Source of the DNA: CAJXYS01 sp913063035
GTDB lineage: Bacteria > Pseudomonadota > Alphaproteobacteria > Rhodobacterales > Rhodobacteraceae
Assembly (NCBI RefSeq): GCF_050586465.1
Contig: NZ_JBOCEG010000005.1
Location: 186,001-250,000 of the forward strand
DNA: 64,000 nucleotides
Reading direction: 5' to 3'
Positions within the stretch are counted from its first letter, which is position 1; each line of letters starts with the position of its first letter. The notes beneath the pieces were generated by a model that was given only the letters and a program-made list of their open reading frames with translations, had not been told where the DNA came from and made no database searches. This document shows positions 52,525-59,751 of the stretch, one piece after another. The position numbers and the translations under genes are program-made.

Positions 52525-53259
52525 ATGGGCAACCCGACGGCGGGGATGGTGGTGATCGGCGACGAGATTCTCTCGGGCCGGACGCGGGACGCGAACATGC
52601 ACCATCTCGCGGGGCGCCTGACCGCGGCGGGCATCGACCTGGCGGAGGTGCGGGTCGTGCCGGACGTGCAGGCGCGGATCGTCGCGGCGCTGAACGCGCT
52701 GCGGGAGAGCTGCGACCACGTCTTCACTTCGGGGGGCATCGGGCCGACCCATGACGACATCACCGCCGACGCGGTGGCGGCGGCCTTCGGCGTGGGTGTC
52801 GATGTTCGCGCAGACGCCCGGGCCATCCTGGCCGAGCATTACGCCAAGACCGGGCGCGACCTGAACGCGGCGCGTCTGCGCATGGCGCGCATCCCGGACG
52901 GCGCCGCGCTGATCGAGAACCCGGTCTCGGCCGCGCCGGGCTTTTCGCTTGGCAACGTGCATGTCATGGCCGGCGTGCCGTCGGTTTTCGAGGCGATGGT
53001 CGCATCCGTCCTGCCGACGCTGACCGGGGGGGCGCCCCTGATCTCGCGGACCCTGCGCGTGGACGAGCCCGAGGGCGAGGTCGCGGCCGTGCTCAACGGG
53101 GTGGTCGGCGATCACGCGGATCTTTCTTTCGGCTCCTACCCCTTCATCGCGGGGCAGGTCTACGGCACGCGGATCGTTATCCGCGGCACCGACGACGCGC
53201 GCATCGGCGCGGCGCTGGCGGTGCTGGCCGCCAAGTTTCCCGGCGCGGTGGAGGAATGA
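52525..53259 (+). CDS. CinA N-terminal/MoaB-type molybdopterin-binding-fold protein
   Basis: A 244-residue protein of the competence-damaged (CinA) N-terminal/MoCF group. It opens TAGMVVIGDEILSGRTRDAN and has the VFTSGGIGPTHDDIT loop, both diagnostic. It lacks the C-terminal nicotinamide-mononucleotide deamidase domain of full CinA. These stand-alone forms may act as nucleotide pyrophosphatases, which is unproven here. An AAGGAG ribosome site sets the ATG at 52525; a frame from 52477 is unneeded. It overlaps the GNAT gene by four bases. Confidence 0.9.
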   Translation: MGNPTAGMVVIGDEILSGRTRDANMHHLAGRLTAAGIDLAEVRVVPDVQARIVAALNALRESCDHVFTSGGIGPTHDDITADAVAAAFGVGVDVRADARAILAEHYAKTGRDLNAARLRMARIPDGAALIENPVSAAPGFSLGNVHVMAGVPSVFEAMVASVLPTLTGGAPLISRTLRVDEPEGEVAAVLNGVVGDHADLSFGSYPFIAGQVYGTRIVIRGTDDARIGAALAVLAAKFPGAVEE

Positions 53260-53984
53260 GCACGCCCGACCACGCCCGCCTTTTCGCGGCGCTGGACGCC
53301 ACCTGGCCCGCGGCGGAATTCCGGCGGCTGGGCCCCTGGACGCTGCGGCGCGGGGATGGCGGCGGCAAGCGCGTTTCCGCGGCCACGGCGGAGGGCGCCG
53401 TCACCGGCGACGACATCGACCGGGCGGAAAGCGCCATGCGCGACATGGGACAGGCCCCGCTCTTCATGATCCGGCGCGGCGATACGGCGCTGGACGGGCT
53501 GCTCGCGGAGCGCGGCTATGCCGTCGTCGACCCGGTGCATGTCTTCCTGGCCCCGGTCGCGACCGTTGCCGCGGCCGCCCCCGACCCGATGGCCTGCTTC
53601 ACCGTCGAAACGCCGCTTGCCATCATGCGCGACATGTGGGCCGCCGGCGGGATCGGACCGGAACGCCTGGCGGTGATGGCCCGGGCGCAGGGGCCCCGGA
53701 CATGTCTCTTCGCGCGCACCCATGACCGGCCCGCCGGCGTCGGCTTCGTCGCGATCCACGAGGATATCGCCATGTTGCACGCGCTGGAGGTGCCGGAGGC
53801 CTTTCGCCGGCGCGGTGCGGCACGGAACATCTTGGGTCGCGCCGCGCAATGGGCGCAAGATCATGATGCAGCGTGGTTTTCAGCGGTCACAACAGGCGAA
53901 AACCTGCCGGCACAGCGGCTCTTTTCTGGCCTGGGGCTGCGTTCTGTGGATAATTACCACTACCGAACGAAACAATCCGGGTAA
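53256..53984 (+). CDS. GNAT family N-acetyltransferase
   Basis: A 242-residue protein with a C-terminal GNAT domain. Motif A is EVPEAFRRRGAARNILG near residues 177-193, preceded by ARTHDRPAGVGFVAIHEDIAMLHAL; the N-terminal 110 residues look like a degenerate GNAT half, an arrangement common in alphaproteobacterial members. Substrate unknown. It begins in an ATGA overlap with the MoaB-type gene and ends 18 bases before the AhpD-like gene, suggesting one operon through the OmpA-family gene. Confidence 0.88.
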   Translation: MSTPDHARLFAALDATWPAAEFRRLGPWTLRRGDGGGKRVSAATAEGAVTGDDIDRAESAMRDMGQAPLFMIRRGDTALDGLLAERGYAVVDPVHVFLAPVATVAAAAPDPMACFTVETPLAIMRDMWAAGGIGPERLAVMARAQGPRTCLFARTHDRPAGVGFVAIHEDIAMLHALEVPEAFRRRGAARNILGRAAQWAQDHDAAWFSAVTTGENLPAQRLFSGLGLRSVDNYHYRTKQSG

Positions 53985-54002
53985 GCCGGGGGCCGTAGGC
54001 AG

Positions 54003-54578
54003 GTGACGGAAGAACAATCCAAGGTGACGGCACTTGATTTGCCGCCGGTCGATCCCTTGCCGGACGACACGCGGCGGTATTTCGAGGTATGCGCGGAAAA
54101 GCTCGGCCTCGTGCCCAACGTGCTGCGCGCCTATGCCTTCGACATCGACAAGCTTAACGCCTTCACGGCGATGTATAACGACCTGATGCTCTCCGACAGC
54201 GGGCTCAGCAAGCTCGAGCGCGAGATGATCGCGGTCGTGGTCTCTTCGATCAACCGCTGCTGGTACTGCCAGGCCGCCCATGGCGCGGCGGTGCGTCAGC
54301 TGTCGGGCGACCCGGTCCTGGGCGAGGCCCTGGTCATGAATTACCGCGTCGCCCCGCTCGACCCGCGTCAGCGCGCGATGCTCGACTTCGCGGCCAAGCT
54401 GACCGAATCCAGCAGCCGGATCGAGGAAAGCGACCGGGCCGCCCTGCGCGCGGCCGGGTTCGGCGACCGCGACATCTGGGATATCGCGGCGGTGGCCGGG
54501 TTCTTCAACATGACGAACCGCATTGCCTCGGCAACGGATATGCAACCCAATCCGGCGTATCACGGGGCGCACAGATGA
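54003..54578 (+). CDS. Peroxidase-related AhpD/carboxymuconolactone decarboxylase family protein
   Basis: A 191-residue all-helical AhpD-like protein. It carries the active-site pattern CWYCQAAH (Cys86, Cys89, His93), expected to support disulfide-linked peroxide or redox chemistry, and the flanking segments KLGLVPNVLRAYAFD and LSKLEREMIAVVVSS typical of the uncharacterised peroxidase-related subgroup. The start is GTG at 54003. It overlaps the OmpA-family gene by four bases. Confidence 0.9.
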   Translation: MTEEQSKVTALDLPPVDPLPDDTRRYFEVCAEKLGLVPNVLRAYAFDIDKLNAFTAMYNDLMLSDSGLSKLEREMIAVVVSSINRCWYCQAAHGAAVRQLSGDPVLGEALVMNYRVAPLDPRQRAMLDFAAKLTESSSRIEESDRAALRAAGFGDRDIWDIAAVAGFFNMTNRIASATDMQPNPAYHGAHR

Positions 54579-55516
54579 CCCGGACCGCCCGCATACTGGC
54601 CCTTGCGGCCCTGGCCTGCCCGCTGCCTGCCTCGGCCGACCTGGCGCTCGATTTCCCGGGCGCCGCCAGCCAGAGCGCCGAGGAAATCGTCGGTGCCGCC
54701 AGCTACCGTCTGCCGGTGGGCCCCTATGCGGACTCCGGTCTCGAGACCATCCGCGCCGAGGGCACGATCCGCCAGGCCGCCTGGCGCACCGCCACGCCGC
54801 AGCTCAGCACGCTGGAGCTGCTGTCGACGCTGCGCGAACAGCTGACGGACAAGGGCTTCAGCATCCTCTTCGAATGCGAGACCGAGGGATGCGGCGGTTT
54901 CGATTTCCGCTTCGCGGTCGACCTGATCCCCGAGCCCGAGATGCATGTGGACCTGGGTGATTTCCGCTACCTGGCCGCGCGCCGCGTCACGAACGGCAAG
55001 CCGGATTATGTCGGGCTCATGGTCAGCCGCAGCCTCGAGTCCGGCTACGTGCAGATCACCCGCATCGCCGATGACCAGAAGGCCGCCGAGATCGTCGCCA
55101 AGTCGACCAAGTCGGATGCGACCCGGCCGATCGAAGCGGGATCGCTTGCCGCGCAGCTGAACGATGCCGGCGTCGCGGTGCTTTCGGACCTCGACTTCGG
55201 CGTTGGATCGGCGGAGCTGGCCGGCGACGACTACGCCTCGCTGGACGCGCTGGCGCAATATCTCGAGGCCAACCCCGGCCACAGCATCGCGCTGGTCGGC
55301 CACACGGATTTCGCCGGATCGCTCGACGGCAATGTCGCGCTGTCGAGGAAGCGCGCGACCTCGGTGCTCGATCGGCTGGTGGGGCGCTACGGCATCGATC
55401 CCGCGCGGCTCGACGCGCAGGGCGTCGGCTACCTGGCCCCGGTGGCCAGCAACGAGACCGATACCGGCCGCGCCAAAAACAGAAGGGTCGAGGTGGTTAT
55501 CACCTCGACCCAGTAA
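54575..55516 (+). CDS. OmpA family protein
   Basis: A 313-residue exported protein: signal peptide (ILALAALACPLPASA), then about 160 residues with a Cys pair in FECETEGCGGFDF, and a C-terminal OmpA/MotB peptidoglycan-binding domain (residues about 190-310) with GHTDFAGSLDGNVALSRKRA and AKNRRVEVVI. The N-terminal half is not recognised. It may stabilise the cell envelope by attaching to peptidoglycan. It is the end of the plus-strand run from 52525 and converges on the LysR gene with 22 bases between stops. Confidence 0.9.
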   Translation: MTRTARILALAALACPLPASADLALDFPGAASQSAEEIVGAASYRLPVGPYADSGLETIRAEGTIRQAAWRTATPQLSTLELLSTLREQLTDKGFSILFECETEGCGGFDFRFAVDLIPEPEMHVDLGDFRYLAARRVTNGKPDYVGLMVSRSLESGYVQITRIADDQKAAEIVAKSTKSDATRPIEAGSLAAQLNDAGVAVLSDLDFGVGSAELAGDDYASLDALAQYLEANPGHSIALVGHTDFAGSLDGNVALSRKRATSVLDRLVGRYGIDPARLDAQGVGYLAPVASNETDTGRAKNRRVEVVITSTQ

Positions 55517-55538
55517 GTGCACCAACGCACAGGGAACT

Positions 55539-56444
55539 CTACCAGGTTTCGGGGCCCTTGTCCTTGAAGTGCTCGACGAGAAAGTCGATCATCGCGCGCA
55601 CCTTGGGCTGCGTGTAGCGCCCGGGCGGATAGACCGCGTAGATCGACTGGGTCTCTACCGGCAGCTCCGGGATCGCCTCCTCGATCAGGCCTTCGGCCAT
55701 CTTGTCGGCGTAGAGGAAGCTCGGAAGGTACGCGATCCCCAGGCCCGAAACCGCGGCGTTCAGCAGCGACTGGCCGTCATTCACGGTCAGCCAGCCCGAC
55801 GCCCGGACCTGGCGTTTCTCGCCGGTGGGCGAGGTCAGCTTCCAGACATTCCCGCTCGACTGGTTCGTGTAATGGAGCAGCTTGTGCTCGGTCAGGTCGT
55901 CGATCCGCTTGGGCCGCCCGTACTGTCTGAAATAGGAGGGCGCACCGACAAGCCGCTTGTTGGTCTCGGTCAGCTTGCGCGCCCGCAGCGAGCTGTCCTC
56001 GAGCTCACCGACCCGGATCGACAGGTCGTAGCCCTCGGAGATCAGTTCGACATGGCGGTTGTTGAGAACCATGTTCACCGTGACTTCGGGATAGCGCAGC
56101 AGGAAATCCCCCAGCACCGGCGACAGGTGATTCACCCCGAAATCCGTGGCGACGGACACGCGGAGCAGGCCGCTCGGCGCGTCCTGCATGGCCGTCACCA
56201 TCGCGTCGGCCTCGCCGGCGTCGTTCAGAACGCGGCGCGCCCGGTCGTAATAGGCCAGCCCGATCTCGGTGGGGCTGACGCGTCGCGTGGTGCGGTTCAG
56301 CAGCCGGGCACCGAGCCGGCTTTCCAGCGCCGAGACATGCTTCGACACGGCCGATTTCGATATTCCGAGCTTCCGGGCCGCGTCGGTGAACCCGCCCTGG
56401 TCCACCACGGTCGCGAAGGCTTCCATTTCTGTCAGTCGATCCAT
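55539..56444 (-). CDS. LysR family transcriptional regulator
   Basis: A 301-residue LysR-type regulator: winged HTH in residues 1-60 (VDQGGFTDAARKLGISKSAV) and a substrate-binding domain (LRVSVATDFGVNHLSPVLGD). It looks like the PA2758/CrgA-like subgroup. The ATG at 56444 has an AGGAAGG ribosome site; the frame to 56702 is not credible. Inducer and target are unknown. It stands alone and faces away from the rimP operon, so it may control itself or a distant gene. Confidence 0.94.
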   Translation of the reverse strand: MDRLTEMEAFATVVDQGGFTDAARKLGISKSAVSKHVSALESRLGARLLNRTTRRVSPTEIGLAYYDRARRVLNDAGEADAMVTAMQDAPSGLLRVSVATDFGVNHLSPVLGDFLLRYPEVTVNMVLNNRHVELISEGYDLSIRVGELEDSSLRARKLTETNKRLVGAPSYFRQYGRPKRIDDLTEHKLLHYTNQSSGNVWKLTSPTGEKRQVRASGWLTVNDGQSLLNAAVSGLGIAYLPSFLYADKMAEGLIEEAIPELPVETQSIYAVYPPGRYTQPKVRAMIDFLVEHFKDKGPETW

Positions 56445-56483
56445 ACGACCTTCCTCAGGTACGCGAACAATCTGGCCCATGGA

Positions 56484-56501
56484 TGCCCCGCGATTGGGGC
56501 A
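56484..56501. promoter_or_regulatory. Short dyad upstream of the LysR gene
   Basis: TGCCCC (56484-56489) and GGGGCA (56496-56501) are inverted around 6 nt, 40-57 bases upstream of the LysR ATG. The spacing would suit an autoregulatory site, but the motif is short. The rest of the 401-base gap (56445-56845) holds the rimP promoter and leader described separately; 56502-56711 shows nothing convincing. Confidence 0.25.
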
Positions 56502-56711
56502 AGAATTGGGAACGGAACAGACAATGTAGCGGCCTTCGCCGTGCACTGTGGAAGCGGAGGAAACGGCGCCCGGGCGCGGAACCCTTGTTTTGCGGGACCA
56601 ACGGCCCTGCATTCGGTCCGCAAGCCGCGGCATCCGCCTCATGGCCCGCCCGGGTTTTTTCGCCCCGAAACGCGGGCAGGGCGCGGCCGGCGCGATTTGC
56701 ACCGCGAAGGC

Positions 56712-56740
56712 TTGCGTTTCCCCGGGACTCGTCCTATATC
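56712..56740 (+). promoter_or_regulatory. Candidate promoter of the rimP-nusA-ylxR-infB operon
   Basis: TTGCGT (56712-56717) and TATATC (56735-56740) are spaced by 17 bases, a good sigma-70 match. The start would fall near 56747, about 100 bases before rimP and 50 before the terminator in the leader. Confidence 0.55.
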
Positions 56741-56795
56741 GCTCTCAACAGCGGCGATCGGGCGTCCAAAACCCGGTCCCACCGGACAAGTTCGA

Positions 56796-56818
56796 ACGGG
56801 CCGCGGGCCCGTTTTTTT
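56796..56818 (+). terminator. Intrinsic terminator within the rimP leader (probable attenuator)
   Basis: ACGGGCC (56796-56802) and GGCCCGT (56806-56812) form a 7-bp stem with a GCG loop and end in a run of seven Ts. It lies between the operon promoter and rimP, 28 bases before the start, so it must be bypassed for expression. CGGG (56759-56762) and CCCG (56772-56775) upstream, and CCGG copies at 56774-56786, could form alternative pairings. Confidence 0.85.
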
Positions 56819-56845
56819 GTTTTGACCCGTTTCATCGGAGGAATC

Positions 56846-57421
56846 GTGGCAGACCTCGTCGCGAAAGCCGCCATCGACCAGCGCCTGGCCGAGATCGTTC
56901 AGCCCGTCATCGAGGGGCTTGGATTCGAGCTCGTGCGGGTGCGGCTTCTGGGCGGCAAGACCAAGACCGTGCAGATCATGGCCGAACGCCCCGAGGGCGG
57001 CATCGAGGTCGATGATTGCGCGCGCATTTCCACCGCGGTCTCGGCCGTGATGGATGTCGAGGACCCGATCGACGACCACTACACGCTCGAGGTGTCGAGC
57101 CCCGGAATCGACCGGCCCCTGACCCGGCTCAAGGATTTCGACGACTGGGCCGGCTACGAGGCCAAGCTCGAGACCTCCGAGCTGATCGACGGGCGCCGCC
57201 GCTTCAAGGGCGTGCTGCGCGGCGTCGAGGACGACGAGGTCCTGATCGACGTCGCCGAGGGCACGATCGGGCTGGAATTCGACTGGCTGTCGGACGCGAA
57301 ACTCGTGCTGACCGACGACCTGATCACGGAAATGCTGCGCCAGCGCAAGGCCCAGGGCCTGGACGAAGGCGCCTATGACGAAATCGAAACGGACGACACC
57401 CCGGAAGAGGATGTGAAATGA
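56846..57421 (+). CDS. rimP: Ribosome maturation factor RimP
   Basis: RimP helps assemble the 30S subunit. The 191-residue protein has the expected segments: EIVQPVIEGLGFELVRVRLLG, the VSSPGIDRPL signature and the C-terminal Sm-like domain. The start is GTG at 56846 with a GGAGG ribosome site; the frame is open upstream through the leader but without support. It is the first gene of rimP-nusA-ylxR-infB and overlaps nusA by four bases. The C-terminal 20 residues are acidic. Confidence 0.95.
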   Translation: MADLVAKAAIDQRLAEIVQPVIEGLGFELVRVRLLGGKTKTVQIMAERPEGGIEVDDCARISTAVSAVMDVEDPIDDHYTLEVSSPGIDRPLTRLKDFDDWAGYEAKLETSELIDGRRRFKGVLRGVEDDEVLIDVAEGTIGLEFDWLSDAKLVLTDDLITEMLRQRKAQGLDEGAYDEIETDDTPEEDVK

Positions 57422-59067
57422 GCATCACGAGCGCAAACCGCCTGGAACTTCTCCAGATCGCCGACTCCGTCGCGCGCGAGAAAATGATCGAGCCCGAACT
57501 GGTGATCGAGGCGATGGAAGAGTCCATGGCCCGCGGCGCCAAGTCCCGCTACGGCTCGGAGCTCGACATCCGCGCCCATATCGACCGCAAGACCGGCGAC
57601 CTGACGATGACCCGGGTGCGGACCGTGGTCGACGAGGTGGAAAACCACTTCCAGGAAATGACCGTCGAGGACGCGCGCGCCTTCAAGGACGATCCGCAGG
57701 TCGGCGACGAGATCATCGACGAGCTGCCGCCGCTCGAGATGGGCCGGATCGCGGCGCAGTCGGCCAAGCAGGTGATCCTGCAAAAGGTTCGCGACGCCGA
57801 GCGCGAGCGCCAGTACGAGGAATTCAAGGATCGCATCGGCACCATCATCAACGGCGTCGTCAAGCGCGAGGAATACGGCAACATCATCGTCGATGTCGGC
57901 CGGGGCGAGGCGATCCTGCGCCGCAACGACAAGATCGGCCGCGAGAGCTATCGCAACGGCGACCGCATCCGCGCCTTCATCAAGGATGTCCGCCGCGAGA
58001 CCCGCGGCCCGCAGATCTTCCTGAGCCGCACGGCGCCGGAATTCATGGCCGAGCTGTTCAAGATGGAAGTGCCCGAGATCTACGACGGCATCATCGAGAT
58101 CAAGGCCGTGGCCCGCGACCCGGGCTCGCGCGCCAAGATCGCCGTGATCTCCTATGACAGCGGCATCGACCCGGTCGGCGCCTGCGTCGGCATGCGCGGC
58201 TCGCGCGTGCAGGCGGTGGTCAACGAGCTGCAGGGCGAGAAGATCGACATCATTCCGTGGAACGAGGATCAGCCGACCTTCCTCGTGAACGCGCTTCAGC
58301 CGGCCGAGGTGTCGAAGGTCGTTCTCGACGAGGAAGCCGAGCGCATCGAGGTCGTGGTGCCCGACGAGCAACTCAGCCTCGCGATCGGGCGGCGTGGCCA
58401 GAACGTGCGCCTGGCCAGCCAGCTGACCGGGCTCGACATCGACATCATGACCGAGACCGAGGAGTCCGAGAAGCGCCAGGCGGAATTTGCCGAGCGCACG
58501 TCGATGTTCATGGAAACGCTCGACCTGGACGAATTCTTCGCCCAGCTTCTCGTTTCCGAAGGCTTCGCCACGCTCGAAGAGGTGGCCTATGTCGATATCG
58601 ACGAGCTGCTGGTGATCGACGGGGTGGACGAGGACACCGCGAACGAGCTTCAGACCCGCGCCCGGGAATGCCTCGAAGAGATCAACCGCAAGGCGCTGGA
58701 CCATGCGCGCGAGCTTGGCGTCGAGGACAGCCTGGTTGAATTCGACGGCCTGACCCCCCAGATGATCGAGGTGCTGGCCCAGGACGGCATCAAGACCCTC
58801 GAGGATTTCGCCACCTGCGCCGACTGGGAACTCGCCGGCGGCTGGACCACCGTTGACGGCGAGCGCGTCAAGGACGAGGGCCTGCTCGAGAAATTCGACG
58901 TTTCGCTCGAAGAGGCGCAGAACCTCGTCATGACCGCGCGCGTCCAGCTTGGCTGGGTCGACCTGGCCGATCTCGAGGCCGGCGCGGAAGACGGCGAAGA
59001 CGGCGCCGAGGACGGCGACGCGTCCGCGCCCGGCGACGGCACGACAACCGAGGAGGCCGGAGCCTGA
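57418..59067 (+). CDS. nusA: Transcription termination/antitermination factor NusA
   Basis: NusA binds RNA polymerase and modulates pausing, termination and antitermination. The 549-residue protein has the N-terminal domain (LLQIADSVAREKMIEP), an S1 domain (about 135-200), two KH domains with the conserved VGACVGMRGSRVQAV and IGRRGQNVRLASQL, and two C-terminal helix-hairpin-helix acidic repeats. The tail is Glu/Asp/Gly-rich and disordered. It overlaps rimP by four bases. Its presence behind a terminator-containing leader makes autoregulation by NusA plausible. Confidence 0.97.
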   Translation: MSITSANRLELLQIADSVAREKMIEPELVIEAMEESMARGAKSRYGSELDIRAHIDRKTGDLTMTRVRTVVDEVENHFQEMTVEDARAFKDDPQVGDEIIDELPPLEMGRIAAQSAKQVILQKVRDAERERQYEEFKDRIGTIINGVVKREEYGNIIVDVGRGEAILRRNDKIGRESYRNGDRIRAFIKDVRRETRGPQIFLSRTAPEFMAELFKMEVPEIYDGIIEIKAVARDPGSRAKIAVISYDSGIDPVGACVGMRGSRVQAVVNELQGEKIDIIPWNEDQPTFLVNALQPAEVSKVVLDEEAERIEVVVPDEQLSLAIGRRGQNVRLASQLTGLDIDIMTETEESEKRQAEFAERTSMFMETLDLDEFFAQLLVSEGFATLEEVAYVDIDELLVIDGVDEDTANELQTRARECLEEINRKALDHARELGVEDSLVEFDGLTPQMIEVLAQDGIKTLEDFATCADWELAGGWTTVDGERVKDEGLLEKFDVSLEEAQNLVMTARVQLGWVDLADLEAGAEDGEDGAEDGDASAPGDGTTTEEAGA

Positions 59068-59091
59068 GCCGCAGGCCCGCGGGAGGCGCGC

Positions 59092-59751
59092 GTGACACGC
59101 GGCGGCCGGGATAAGGATCGGGACGAAGGGCCCGAACGGCGCTGCATCGCCACGGGCCGGTCGCAACCTGCGACGGGGCTGATCCGGTTCGTCGTCGGTC
59201 CCGGCCACGAGATCGTGCCCGATATCGCCGGCAAGTTGCCGGGACGCGGGATCTGGGTCTCGGCCGACCGGGCAGCGCTTGAAAAGGCCGTGCGGAAGGG
59301 CCATTTCCCACGCGCGGCGCGGGCCAGGGTGACCGTGCCCGCGGATCTCGCCGAGCGGGTCGAACAATTGCTGGCCCGGCGGGTGATCGAATTGCTCTCG
59401 ATGGCCCGGAAAGCCGGCGATGCGGTCGCTGGCTTCGAGAAGACGAAAGCGGCGCTCGCGAGCGGCGAGGCCGTCGCCCTGATCCAGGCCGCGGACGGCT
59501 CGGAGCGGGGCAAGACGAAACTGCGCCCGCCACCGGGCGAAAACACGCATGTCACCTGCCTGAGCGCCGCAGAAATCGGTTTGGCATTCGGGCGTGAACA
59601 TGTGATACATGCGGCCCTGATGACTGGCGGACTCGCAACACGTGTTGTAGAGGAAGCCGCGCGGCTCTCGGGCGTCCGCGGAACGACGAGCTCGGTTACG
59701 AGCCGTCCGGTCGATACGCGGCCGGGCGAAAAAGGTGTTGGAGACGTATGA
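59092..59751 (+). CDS. YlxR-type RNA-binding protein with L7Ae-like domain
   Basis: A 219-residue protein with an N-terminal YlxR (DUF448) domain, marked by ERRCIATGR and LPGRGIWVSADRAALE, joined to a C-terminal L7Ae/YbxF-like domain (ELLSMARKAGDAVAGFEKTK). In many bacteria these are separate genes (ylxR, ylxQ); the fusion is common in alphaproteobacteria. Likely RNA-binding role in ribosome or tRNA processing, unproven. The start is GTG at 59092 with a GGGAGG ribosome site. It overlaps infB by four bases. Confidence 0.9.
   Translation: MTRGGRDKDRDEGPERRCIATGRSQPATGLIRFVVGPGHEIVPDIAGKLPGRGIWVSADRAALEKAVRKGHFPRAARARVTVPADLAERVEQLLARRVIELLSMARKAGDAVAGFEKTKAALASGEAVALIQAADGSERGKTKLRPPPGENTHVTCLSAAEIGLAFGREHVIHAALMTGGLATRVVEEAARLSGVRGTTSSVTSRPVDTRPGEKGVGDV

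Noticed and set aside
56641..56660. Short GC hairpin followed by six Ts upstream of the rimP promoter
   Set aside because: Only about three base pairs can form in the stem, too few for an intrinsic terminator.
56790..56797. GTTCGAAC in the rimP leader, resembling a tRNA T-loop
   Set aside because: No acceptor, D or anticodon stems can be drawn around it; it is next to the attenuator hairpin.
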